DNA from: Lineus longissimus
Lineage: Eukaryota; Nemertea; Pilidiophora; Heteronemertea; Lineidae
Length of the DNA: 64,000 nt
NCBI RefSeq assembly: GCF_910592395.1
Contig: NC_088310.1
Coordinates: 13,215,501-13,279,500, forward strand
Reading direction: 5' to 3'
Position 1 is the first letter of the stretch, and the number at the start of each line of letters is the position of its first letter. The position numbers and the translations under genes are program-made. The notes beneath the pieces are model-generated. The model had not been told where the DNA came from. It saw only the letters and a list, made by a program, of their open reading frames with translations, and made no database searches. Positions 48,001-60,200 of the stretch are shown here, one piece after another.

Positions 48001-49231
48001 TGTAACGGAAGTCGTTATGGGCCTTGCATGGTTAATGGTTATGTCATAATTTTGACCTGGTTTGCTTGGGCCTATAATTTGGTAATCTCCTGAGGTATTT
48101 TCAAGTGATGATCGTTGGTCTCCTTTGTGTTCTGGGCTAATGATTTTAGCTTCTTTTGTGTGGCTTACTTTGTAATAGGGTTGGTGAATTCTGGCTGTTA
48201 CGGCAGGCATTGGTTCGTTGAGATGAGGTAATCTTTCTGTATAAAACTGGGCCCTAGCTTTGATCAGTGTCCATACCTAGCGCGCTTGCTACCAGACGGG
48301 TAGACCTTTTCTTTCTGTGATTTTGCTTGGTTCCTATGGCTGAGTAGAGCCTACATTTTTGTCTCATCTCTCTGAACCGCTGCATGGTGTGACACGCCCA
48401 ATCTTCACCATGTATGTCATGTACATGGGAACGTTTGCTGACTTTTGGCTTTTCTTGTGAGTATAAACCCTCAAATTCCGAGTTCCGTATTTCTGCCATG
48501 TGACCTATAATTTTACCCCCTTCGTGTGCCTCTAGGGCTGGGTTTGTCAATATCCTGTTATGGCCAGACTGACCGGGTTTTCCTGAGGTTTCTTTTAGTT
48601 TGTTTGAGTTGGAACTTTGTGTGAAGAAACTGGGCAAAGTTGCCCACAATTCCTGTCCGACATGTCATGATCATGTCACTTGTTTTATACTGGATTTTGA
48701 TAGTGTTTAATCTTGTTCTGACTTCCCTGCTTGGCATAGGTTTTGAGTTACATAATCAGAAAGTGATTCCAGGTGATACAAGTTCTGGGGAATCTTAGTT
48801 CGGAGTGTTCCATGTCTTGGTTGGTGAACTGTTTTGGGCCACCCTGTATAGATTTACATTGGCTTTGGTTCATCTGACTGGTACTTTGATTAATAGGTGA
48901 TTTCTCCTCCAATTAGATGTCGTTTTGACAGGGGAATTTAGGCTTCTGGGTTGTTGGTAGAACAAGTGTGGTGAGAAGGAATTTGGGTAACCTGGGGTCA
49001 TATCTGGTTGGCCATGCAGTTTATTGGGTTGGATGAATGTGAAGTGAAATCTGGAATCTAGTTTGTTCATAATAAACATATTTGGGTATATTCTAGCGCT
49101 TATAATTTATCGGTCAATGCACACCCCCACAAACTCTGGTTCTCGTCAACGCTGGTGAAGGTTCATTCATTTTGCCAGGGGTTGACGGGAACCCATTAAC
49201 GACAATTCCATTCACAAGGACGGTCGTTACA
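48001..49231 (+). repeat. 3' LTR
   Basis: 1231 bp, matching 41103-42333. Confidence 0.95.
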
Positions 49232-49646
49232 TTTTCATGCTGCAAAAAAATGTGGCCTAAAAATCAGTTGAAATAAATTGAATTGAATTGTATTGATAGA
49301 CAAACCACAAGGGTGCCGCTAAGTGAAGACACGTTTTGAAATTAAGAAAATATTCGCTGCTAAAATTCCCTTTTTCTCAGTTGTTTATAAGATCATGTTA
49401 GAGATTGCCACTGAGAGTTCCCACTCCAGAGAAGGAGCAACGAAATAAAAAGTGAAAACGAACATGCATGATGCTCTTCAATGTGTCATGTTCAATATTG
49501 CTCTGTCCCTATTTCTCTTCTAGATTTGAAAATGTGTACTTGGAAATTAGAAATAAAAATGTTTCTTCCATATCACAAATACGTCGTACATGTCTTCATG
49601 TGCATGTCAAAATATCCACCCTTCCATCAGGAAAAGGGTGGCGCAA

Positions 49647-50515
49647 GAGAGTTGTCCTGTCCTCCTCTTCCCGCGCTATACGAACCCGGCCACCATGCGA
49701 GACGAAGAGGACATGTACAGTTGCTCGGGAGCTAAACGGACATTGAGGAGACGGGACCCTAAAATGTGGCGACGAGTCGAGGCAATTCGCGTCATAATTT
49801 AAGCTAGGATAAGCAGTCTCTATGCAGAGTCAATGACAAGGATTGCCTAGACACTGATAACGTCCCAGTTATAGCAACAGAATGCTTCAGTAGGCTATTT
49901 GCCCCGAACAGACTTTCCCGATGGTGGATCGGAGAGTTGTCCTGTCCTGCTCTTCCCGCGCTATACGAACCCGGCCACCATGCGAGACAAAGAGGACATG
50001 TACAGGCCTCGTTGCTTTGGAGCTAAACGGACATTGAGGAGACGGGACCCCTAAAATGTGGCGACGAGTCGAGGCAATTCGCGTCATAATTTTAGCTAGG
50101 ATGAGCAGTCTCTATGCAGAGTCAATGACAAGGATTGCCTAGACACTGATAACATCCCAGTTATAGCAACAGAATGCTTCAGTAGGCTATTTGCCCCGAA
50201 CAGACTTTCCCGATGGTGGATCGGAGAGTTGTCCTGTCCTGCTCTTCCCGCGCTATACGAACCCGGCCACCATGCGAGACAAAGAGGACATGTACAGGCC
50301 TCGTTGCTTTGGAGCTAAACGGACATTGAGGAGACGGGACCCCTAAAATGTGGCGACGAGTCGAGGCAATTCGCGTCATAATTTTAGCTAGGATGAGCAG
50401 TCTCTATGCAGAGTCAATGACAAGGATTGCCTAGACACTGATAACATCCCAGTTATAGCAACAGAATGCTTCAGTAGGCTATTTGCCCCGAACAGACTTT
50501 CCCGATGGTGGAGAC
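49647..50515. repeat. 292-bp tandem repeat, three copies
   Basis: Units start with GAGAGTTGTCCTGTCCT at 49647, 49932 and 50224. The first is 285 bp and more divergent; the second and third look identical. GC-richer than the surroundings. Open frames in it are on both strands and are not credible genes. Confidence 0.92.
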
Positions 50516-53500
50516 CCTAATTGATCCACACCCTTCGCTCCGCTCGGCTTGTGACAGCAGCCCGTAAAACCTCAGGAGGAGCGTGAATAAGAGTGCACAT
50601 TAATCTGTGCTCGTTGCGGCATCAGGCTGCTTGTACTCTGCTACGCGACGAATGCACTCCCGTGGATAGCGCAGACGGATAGCGCCGAATTTTTGAGCGC
50701 TTACACGAAGCGCGGAAAAAATTCTTCAAGCACAATATCACGGGAGGGCATTTATCGCGGGCGTCAATGATGCACCTTTCAACGCCCCGGGACCCTCGGA
50801 CTTTGGGCCTCGGATTTCGGGCGTTGAAAGGGACATTATACCTACTACTGCGGGGCAGCCTAATTTGCATAATGGGGTATGTACGTTATAAGCCACAAAT
50901 ACCAACTATTTCCTGCTGTGAATCCATTGGTATCTATTTATAGGTTTCCTCTAACATATCGAACCATAATTTATGTGTTCCAATATTTGATAGGATGGTA
51001 AAAAGGTTGTATAACAAAAGGATGGTATTCATTTGTATTATTTATTTGTTACATTTGTTACATGGCTTTGCAAATCATTTAGGATCCGGATCACGTCCCA
51101 GAAGTTCCAGGATGACATACTTACTAACAAAACTTGGTCAGTCGGACTCGAACTCTCACGTTCGTCGATTTTCTATATTCATAGCTGAACCTGGCGGTGC
51201 ACCCGTCGTCATCAACGAACTCGCAGAGACGAGTGTCTGTAAAACCAACAGATTGATTAGTTAACAACTAAACTATAATTCGGCCGGAATTACGGACCTC
51301 AAGATGTATGTGCACGGGTACACGAATGGTAAAGGACTGCGAATATATGTCCCAACGCCTTCAAAATTCGACTTAAAGAGAAAATGGACGTTTCATTTTT
51401 TTCGGCGTTTGGTGAATGCTTGGCTTAAACCTCATTAACTAACTGTATTCTTCATTAGGTTTTCTAGAAATGCGTGCTTTCAAGAAGTCGGAGATTGTCG
51501 GACTATTGTTGTTTAAATTAGAACAAAGTTAGAGAAACCGCTAAGTAGTCGGAAAAAGCCTCCTACTAATGAGTTCTACTAAAGGATGCGCTATTTGGCC
51601 TCTACTAATACATGTACATGTACATGTACATGTATAGCCATAAACATGTTACTACGCATACTACATGTGGGATTGTAGCTGGTGGTTGACAGAACAAAAT
51701 ATTTTTGCACTTTCTTATGTCAAGGCAATTATAAGCCCCCCTCTTAGGAGGGGCTCTTAAGATACACGTGTGTGCGGGAGTATATAATGAATGATGAGAA
51801 ATAAAGAGACAGTGAGTGCTCTGGGTAGCCAAAGTGTAACTGATATCCAAAGTGACCCAGTTGCTGGCAGATTATAGCCTCGGTTTAGTATACCTGGTTA
51901 GCATAAACTTGGCCGCCCACTGACATAGATTCATGCATAATATGTCCTAGTTTACCTATATTAGGAATGTAAACAATAATAGTGCCATGCATGGAAAGTG
52001 GAGTTTGTCCATCTGAAATGTGCATTGAATTCACTATTGCAGTACAATAAATAAAATCACCCTCTCAACATCCCTAATCCATTGAATCAAGAATATCCAA
52101 ATATCCAAACAATTATTTCATTCCATATTCCTTTTTTGGTCGAAAAATATAAGTCAAAGTAAGGGTCACTGAATGAATATAGGCCTACAAAGGTGAAACA
52201 TTGATAATCCAAAAGAAGTAAGAATATAATCCACCAAAGGAACAACAAAATAAGTTTAACCTGTTCAGAAGAACTGGAACCAGGAAAGATGTAACAAAAT
52301 TGACAAGGCAGGAAGCACTTGATCTTCACCACCACGTGTTTCATCATGGTTACTGTGGTCAATATGCTAATGAGCGGCTGATAATGAGCTGGACAAGCAA
52401 CATCAAAAATGTGATAGCCACTTCGTTGATGACCAGAAAGGGTGTAAATTGTACTCATTCACTACAGTAAGACATGGTCAACACCATGGAATTGACCTTC
52501 TGCACTTGAAGTATCAGAAACAAAATCTATCCCTATTACAAGATCAAAGGAATATGCCGCCTTGCAAACAAGCAGCCTGCTGAGTTTGAGAAATTATAGC
52601 AGACAAGTGTATAAACAAATTAACCCAAATGTGTGTAATTAATCAAGCAGAAAGGTCCCTGTACCAGGCTGTATCATGATACCATACACAAGTTGACCAC
52701 CAAGAATGTTATTGACAGTTTAGTTGAGGGGGAGGGGGCTGTGCTGGGTGGACTCCAGCCATTCATAAGCCTCATACATCAAGGGGTGTGCATATTCATT
52801 GAGAAAAGTGGTTGAATTCCACAGCCAAGATGTCAATCAAAGGTCTCCCATCAATGGTCTCTTGTTTTAGACATAGAAACTTTTTCTATCCCAATTAGAA
52901 GTTGGGGGTGGGGTGTGTGTTGGACAGTACTCACAATGAAATGCATTTTATGCTCTCAAAAGTGCTTAAATGGAATACATGTTGCATTAGGATTGTAGTG
53001 TGGTATGTATCTAACAATATTAAGCATGTTTATTGAGGTAAAAAAAGATTTGGGCTGTGTCAGAGTCATTTCAAATAATGACCCCAGCAATCAAAGCACT
53101 ATCTGAGATCATAGTGCATTGAAACTGGAATGCACTAGATAGTACACAAACTAGGTCAATCCAGAACGAGGCTGACTTTGGCCTATTTTGTATAAGTTTT
53201 GACCCAGGTTGTACACTGAGGGTAACTATTGTATATCCTACAAACAATTTTTTTTGGTTTTTTTCTGAATTAACTCCGTTGAGTTTACCGATTTCTCCGC
53301 GATCTTCCGGTGGTGGTTGCTATCCCATTGGTTGAAATTAATTTAAATTAAATTTAAATTAATTTAAATCTTCATGGGAATTCGCTACATCATATGCCTA
53401 AGAAATTGGCCAATTATATTAATATTTTTATTAGAGAAATATCCGTCCTAAATAATGACAGAAAAGGGTGGTTTATTTCAATTTTGTGTCGACATGGTTG

Positions 53501-54120
53501 AGGTCACGTGACATAAAAACAAAACAATCGCACACACCCGTCCAAAAAAGGCACTTTAAGAAAAACAAATACGTTTTTCCAGCTTAAAACCACACTGACG
53601 ACTAAGTTATTTTGGTCTACTGCCCAAATCTGAAGTATCAAAATGAATCACAAACTAGAACTAGCGCTATTTAGCTATAGTTGCGTGAAAAATTCGGGTG
53701 AGCGACATTCTGCACCCTAGCGGCCAATGATGAAACTACTTTCAGCCGTCTGCTCAGGTCTCGTTAGGGAGTTTTTCCCAAATGTACGCGATGATGACGT
53801 AACATCTATTTTAAAATGCATTTCCAAAGTGAATTCATGAGGACAACCCATTTGTGTCGTATATCACTGGAAACGCCCGATTCCCGTGAATAAGGATAGT
53901 GACAATGTATTACATTACCAAAACAATAATGTGTCGGAAGGAACTATGGATGGTCCCAACATGGGGGGGTTGGGGGGGGGGTTGGGGGTTTCCCCTCCAG
54001 TGTACCGGGTAAAAACGTTACGCTATCGTAGGGGGGTTCGGGGGTGCTCCCCCGACCTAAAGGGGGGCTCACCAAGTCCTTGACTTTACATATTAAGTTT
54101 GTACATGTACGACAACTTAC
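50516..54120. other. Non-coding, possible integrin intron or 3' flank
   Basis: Contains a short hairpin (TTTCAACGCCC near 50777 with its complement near 50820), a (CATGTA)n microsatellite at 51611-51634 and G-rich runs near 53965-54065. No transmembrane or cytoplasmic integrin exon was recognised. Confidence 0.4.
53965..54069 (+). repeat. G-run cluster, potential quadruplex
   Basis: Runs of 5 to 10 G separated by TT (53965-53990) and further G6/G5 runs to 54067. Lies just downstream of the last recognised integrin exon, C-rich in its transcript. Confidence 0.6.
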
Positions 54121-54268
54121 CGGGGCTGGCGACAACATCATCGGTGAGATGAATGTATGATTGCTGGTCCCGGCGTATATTGCTACATTCAACCTGATTC
54201 AAGGGACCTGTACCAAACACGTAACATCGCACGTAGTCCTTCAACTCGTCACATCGCCCTGGACAGTT
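54121..54268 (-). CDS. Integrin-type exon: beta-tail start
   Basis: Acceptor TTATTTGCAG, donor CCCG|GTAAGT. Reads NCPGRCDELKDYVRCYVFG...VECSNI, like the start of the integrin beta-tail domain. Phase 1 out. Confidence 0.8.
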
Positions 54269-57200
54269 CTGCAAATAATATTTTGAACTGAGATTTCTTA
54301 TCAATTTTAGATGTGTTATCGTAGACTACAACACGGAGTAATTTTATTGTTTAATTAGTCCTTCGACCCTATACGTAGTATCCTGTCACAGCATGTAATG
54401 CGTTTCGTCGTCCAATTTTGGCAAATCTGGGCTATAGCAGAAACTTTGGAAAGCGATGAATTTACCTATATCTAGATCTCCTTATCATCTGAAAACGATC
54501 GCAGTTTATTTTGGAAGTCTGACAAACCGTTATTTTCCTAGGTATAATTAAGCCAATACCTTTACCCTCCATGCATAGTCTTAAACGCTCGAACAGGACT
54601 AGGTCCTCGTCAATTTGAAGGACGTACTTTAAGAGAGGCATATTTTCTCATACATGTCCATCGTGTCATTTAATGTCGACATTGACGTGATATTTAAACA
54701 GTTCGTTTGAACGATAAACTCGGCTCCAGCTATTATGATATCATCTGGATATAGCAAAACAAAGACGGCGTAAAATACTTATCAGTTGTTAAGCTGACAG
54801 TGAATGTAGCGGTTTTCAATTTCCCAAATATCTCAGTCACAATTCATAGTCAGGTTCAGAGAGAAACAATTACTTTTCGACAGGGTAACACAGAGAAACA
54901 TGTAATTTGTGTTTCTGGCATTCCGCAAGCAAGGGAACAGTTAGAAATGGTGATACTAGAAAACATCACACCTGTATAACAAACAACGAAAACTGGACAA
55001 ATGTCCTAATTTGAGTTACAACAGATTTGCCGATTATTTTTAAAGCTACCTGTACTTACACGACAGTCATCGCAAGTGGGTCCCGAGTAGTAGGTATCCA
55101 ATGTGCAGCTGCAACTTCCACATTGGCATAAGCCTCGCCCGCTACATATCATCTAAAAAAAAACGTGCTTTGATTCACACCCTTTTTTGCCAGCTTGCTT
55201 CAAAAGTTTACTCTCAGTAGAGTTGAATATTTCATTACCCGAGATGCACACTACTTACGCGAAGGGAAGGGCAATCACTGTATGGTTAGTAATTTGCATA
55301 TCCGTTTGAAATGTTCAGTGTTTCGTTCATTGTCAAATTGAATTTATTGCAATTCGACTTGATGAACAATGCCGAAGTAAAACCCGTACGGAGTATTACC
55401 AGTCCACGTTTTTGTTTCGTTACTTTAATGTCGGTCACTTTGTTGAATGAGTAGAATCAGCAAATTTCCAAGAAGACCTACCCCTGTTGAAGAAGACCTA
55501 CAAGGTTCCGGGTCCTCCTTGCAATCGCAGACTTTCCCACTAAATCCAGGCTCACAAATGCATTCACCACACACGCACTTCCCAATCCCAGGGCCTGTGA
55601 AAAGAATGGAAAATGTATATCGACACAGAACAAATATTTTCATATTTTGAAAATAACCGTTTGGCATATTACCGAAAACAGCGATTGAGAGGCATTTCCA
55701 AATAGTGTATACTTTCCATTGTTCCGTTGATAGAACAAATTAATTGTGGTTTTAAAAACTGACCACCACTAGTAGCCCCGTAATTGAAGTCATTGATTGT
55801 TTGGATGAGTTACATACGAAATCAATCGACCTCAGAGCTGCTTCGAAACAAGATGGCCGATTCAGACCTTTGCAATTGCCAAATAATAAAATGAAACGTC
55901 GCACTGTTATCAAGTGCATATGATGCTGAAGCACGGAGCCATCCTAAAGTTTGTTTTACGTTTGACTTCACTCGTCCATGCAGCTCTCGTTCCTCGCTCG
56001 TAAAGCGGACATGACCTTACATGTCTTTCCATTATTTTATGAAACACCTGATACGAACTGGTCGGATTGGACCTTGTGCACTATTTTCCAAGCGCCTTTA
56101 ATCGGGGTTTCCCTACTTCCGGTAAACCCCTGGTGGCATCCAAAAAAAACCTGTTTTATTGGTTATTGATAATATCAGTGATGTCACAAGAAAAAAGAAT
56201 GTGATATATCCTATTACCATAATGATAAACATGACGACCTCAATCTGGGTATTACATGAATCTCAATCTACATTGTAAGCCTTGGCTCAATTCTCGTCGC
56301 TAATCTTGGTCCCAAGTCACCGTGATCAAGAAGATGCATGGAGCATTAAACCATTTTTTTTCTATTTCATAACATTTTACACATACTAGTGTATCAATGA
56401 AAAAATAATTGAAGTCTTTATCGCATGATTATGGTGAATTAAGTGCAATAAAAACGTGTTGCAAGATCAATAAATACGTCGTGGAATTGTATGTAAGTGA
56501 TACTATCTTCATTCGGAGATGCCAGAAATCGAAGATCAAAATTCGCGACAAGAATAAATATAATTAGTATGTCATTGTCAAGTACCATTATTTGTGTATC
56601 AGATAAGGAAAGTACTTGAATTCAAAATTAATTGGTAGGCGTATATGGATATAGAAAAACAATAGTGACGTACACGCAATGACCAAATAGACGGGTTATA
56701 GGCTAGGTCATATAGGTCATCAACGCATCAGGAAACATACGTATGAATGTTATTCGGGAAAGCAAATGATGCGATGCCCTGACTAAACGAGGTTGAATAC
56801 TAGTGGGCGAGAGCTGCAACCGATCCATTATCGAAACTACAAAAAAAAATTGCGGATCTTTAAGAAATCGATTTGCAGAAATATTTTTGGGATTAGAAAG
56901 ATCAAAAGAATTGCAATCAAAATGTTTACTAAATCGTGAAGTTACTTTTTCAGAAATGAAGAGGAGCGATAATAGACGAGTTTCCTTTCTTACCCCCGCA
57001 CTGTTCGAACGTCCTAGGATGACGATCACATGACGCATCGTCACATTGACAGTAATTGCCCTGGTACTTCCTTCCCTGCGGCCAATACCTATCCACTGGG
57101 TTGCAGAGGCATTCGCCACACACACACTGTCCATGACCAGAGCAAATGCTCTCATTCGCCGATCTAAAGACAGTATTGAAGTAAAAAGTCAATTTAGTAA

Positions 57201-60200
57201 GATGTAGATCACACTGCCCAATTGTATACAGATTCAGTTGCCAACACTGCACGCCAGTTAGAACTGCAATTCTGGCCATAGATGGACTTGCCAGTCACCA
57301 TCCATCAACTTGATTTAGTAAGTTTTGGCTCGACCACCCTGATCAATGCCCGTCAATTTACTTGCATTGTAACTCTACGAATTACGACCTTTGCATTTTT
57401 AGATTGGAATCTTGGTTGATCTTTTCATCACGATTTGCCTTCTTTACAATAAAAAAACCTTCTCACATAAATGTTTATCATGAATTTAGATTACACATGA
57501 AATTAACTTTATTTAGCTGAATGAATAATTTCTAGAACATAGCAAAAAGACTAATTATCGTCGGGAGTAAATAACGTAGGAGGGAAGTACTCCAAGACCA
57601 AGGTGGCACTATTCAAACACAGTTTTGGAAAAATGACAACTGCATTTTATCTTGCTGGGAAGTTCATTAACATCCAAATTGTTTTGATAGCATGGCAACT
57701 ACCATGATGTTTTGACTGATTACTCAAAAACACGGCGTCAATGATGATTTAGTTGATTTTTTCCGCCTCATATAGAGAGTAAACCCGGAAGTGGTTCCTC
57801 TCAGGAATAAAATTCGCTCTGAGCAGGTCAATATCCGGGGCGAATGTCAACTCGTCTTCAGGGGAAATACAATGCGCGCGAGTTGCAGCGCTGCCTGCGT
57901 CACGTGATTCTTTGTTGTTAGACGAGACGCCGACGGACAGTATGAATGACGTAGTCCGACATTCGACGATGGGACACATTTTCAACAATAAAAAAAAGAC
58001 ACCTGGGATCGGGTTATATTTCCAAAAGTCATAGCGAGAATGCGAGGGAGTCGGCGCAAAACTGCCAAAAATGCAAATACATTTAGCACAAATCCGGTAG
58101 TAGTCGCCAGTTCCTGCATGTTGGCCTCAAAGGAGTTGGCGTCATGAAAAAATCTGAGATGCACTGTCTAGTTAGGATTTGTAGCCACCATTTGTGAGTT
58201 TCTCGTGAATTTGTAAAATTAGATACTGAATTATAATTAGGTCACTTTAAACATGTGCACCATATCTGCAATTTTCAGACTATATAAGTGCTTCGCAATT
58301 ACATGTTCCACAAGGAAATTGTTAACTGCTTGATAACTCTCTCGTTTTTTGGTTTCAAAGTATGTTGTCGCAAATGTAAATGAAAAATGTTGGTCAAAAT
58401 GTACAACCTATTCTGTCGATAATAAAATTGCGGCTCAGTGTTTAACGAGTAAAAATAAAGTAACGATAGTCATAATATGGAGACTACGACGAATGACTTG
58501 GACCAACAATATGTCAAAGTTTTAGTTATGATGCAAAGTTGGTATCTGCCAAAATAGTAGAACCTGTAAAACCTGTTGATTACCGCTTGTGATCTAACCT
58601 TTCAAACGTGGATCGATCTTACCTCGTACACTGCGCGTTAGCCTCTTCTGGATTGAGCACCGTGCTATCACATTCACAGTACTGCCCGTAATTTCCCTCG
58701 CCACAATGACAAACTCCACATTCCTCGTCGAAACGATTACAGCGTGGGCTGCGAGGAATCTACACAATGTAAAATAATCATGACGTGCACTTGGATTCAA
58801 GTGAATGTGATCATAAGGGCGTGTAGCTAGCTTTTTGGTCGGGGGGGGGGGGGAATTGACTCTTTTTAGAATTGGCAAAAATCATCGTCAAAAACACATT
58901 TTTCATTCATCTTTTTGGAGCATTTGATTTGCGCCACTCCCATTGACCGCCGCATTCGCCATCGAGGTCTAGCGGGGTCTATATTTGATGCAAATCATGA
59001 TTGAAGAATCTCATTTCGTTTGAAAGACTCTAAGAACGCATTTTTTCTAACTTAATTCCCCAACTTTGCTTCTTGCTCAGGACGACACGCCCCGGCTCGG
59101 TAAGAGAAGGCCTGCCTGGTTTTCGGAATCCTAGGAAAATGATTATCCTCGGGTGGATTGAGTGTTTTAAACATGTGAATAATCTCTATTGCTAGCACAT
59201 TAGTGACTTGGACATACACGACCAGAAGGCTTACTGGACTTCGCGCAAAGAAAGCAGAGACAAGACCACAATTGATGTTTTAAGCCTTTTAGCAGTTAAA
59301 TTGTCATGTTTGACCGCGACGCATCAAATACTGCGTTGGGTTGTGAATCTGAAATTTAGATTATGTTATTCCGGACAGTCGGGCAAGTAAATGGTGAAAA
59401 ATAAACTGGTAGTTGACCACGGCAATTTTTTGATAATCGACAAATTAGACAGACTTTGATATTTCCACTCTTTTCAGCCAACTGGCAGAAAAAACTCAAA
59501 ACACGCCCCCTATTACCCAATTAGCAAAATTCGAAATTAATTTTTTCATCAAATAATTTCTTTATATCTGTAGACTTGCCACATCAAATATTTTTTCAAT
59601 ACCTCTCCAAATATGTACTTGAGAGTTAAAAACATGCACTCGTCTAATTGATAGGCCTCGACCCTCCAACCTATGAATATTCATTAGTGGTCTTGTCTCA
59701 GCAGAGACAAGACCACAATTGATTTTTTAAGCCTTTTAGCAGTTAAATTGTCAATGTTTGACCGCGACGCATCAACAAACGCGTCAAGTAGTGAAACTGA
59801 AATTCGGATATGATATACGGGTTAGTCTTGCGAGTAACTGGTGCGATGGAAATTGGTGATTGACCACGGAAATTTTTTTATAATCGACAAATTAGACAGA
59901 CTTTGATATTTCCACTGTTTTCAGCCAACTGGCAGAAAAAACTCAAAACACGCCCCCTATTACCCAATTAGCAAAATTCGAAATTAATTTTTTCATCAAA
60001 TAATTTCTTTATATCTGTAGACTTGCCACAGCAAATATTTTTTCAATACCTCTCCAAATATGTACTTGAGAGTAAAAAACATGCACTCGTCTAATTGATA
60101 GGCCTCGACCCTCCAACCTATGAATATTCATTAGTGGTCTTGTCTCAATGAAGGTACATTTCAGGGGTTAACATTTTGAGATTTTTTTCAAACTAATGTA

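Larger units (their letters stand above)
41103..49231 (+). mobile_element. Complete gypsy-type LTR retrotransposon, 8.1 kb
   Basis: Two 1231-bp LTRs (TGTAACG...CGTTACA, 7-bp inverted ends) enclose a primer-binding site, gag, pol and a polypurine tract. TTTT flanks both ends (41099-41102 and 49232-49235), a 4-bp target duplication. gag and pol are open from end to end, with pol in the -1 frame. No env-like ORF. I saw no difference between the two LTRs in the stretches compared, so the insertion is recent and possibly active. Confidence 0.95.

Noticed and set aside
49887-50379. Identical 66-codon minus-strand frames in two tandem copies
   Set aside because: They are by-products of a 292-bp tandem repeat; open frames occur on both strands and show no protein character.
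50995-51264. 89-codon plus-strand frame with SRPRSSRMTYLLTKLG
   Set aside because: No family resemblance, no splice or start support; a chance frame of this length is expected in 64 kb.
52087-52458. Minus-strand 123-codon frame with a hydrophobic stretch, tested as the missing integrin transmembrane exon
   Set aside because: It lacks the expected beta-tail cysteines before the helix and any basic NPxY-type tail after it, and has no convincing acceptor.
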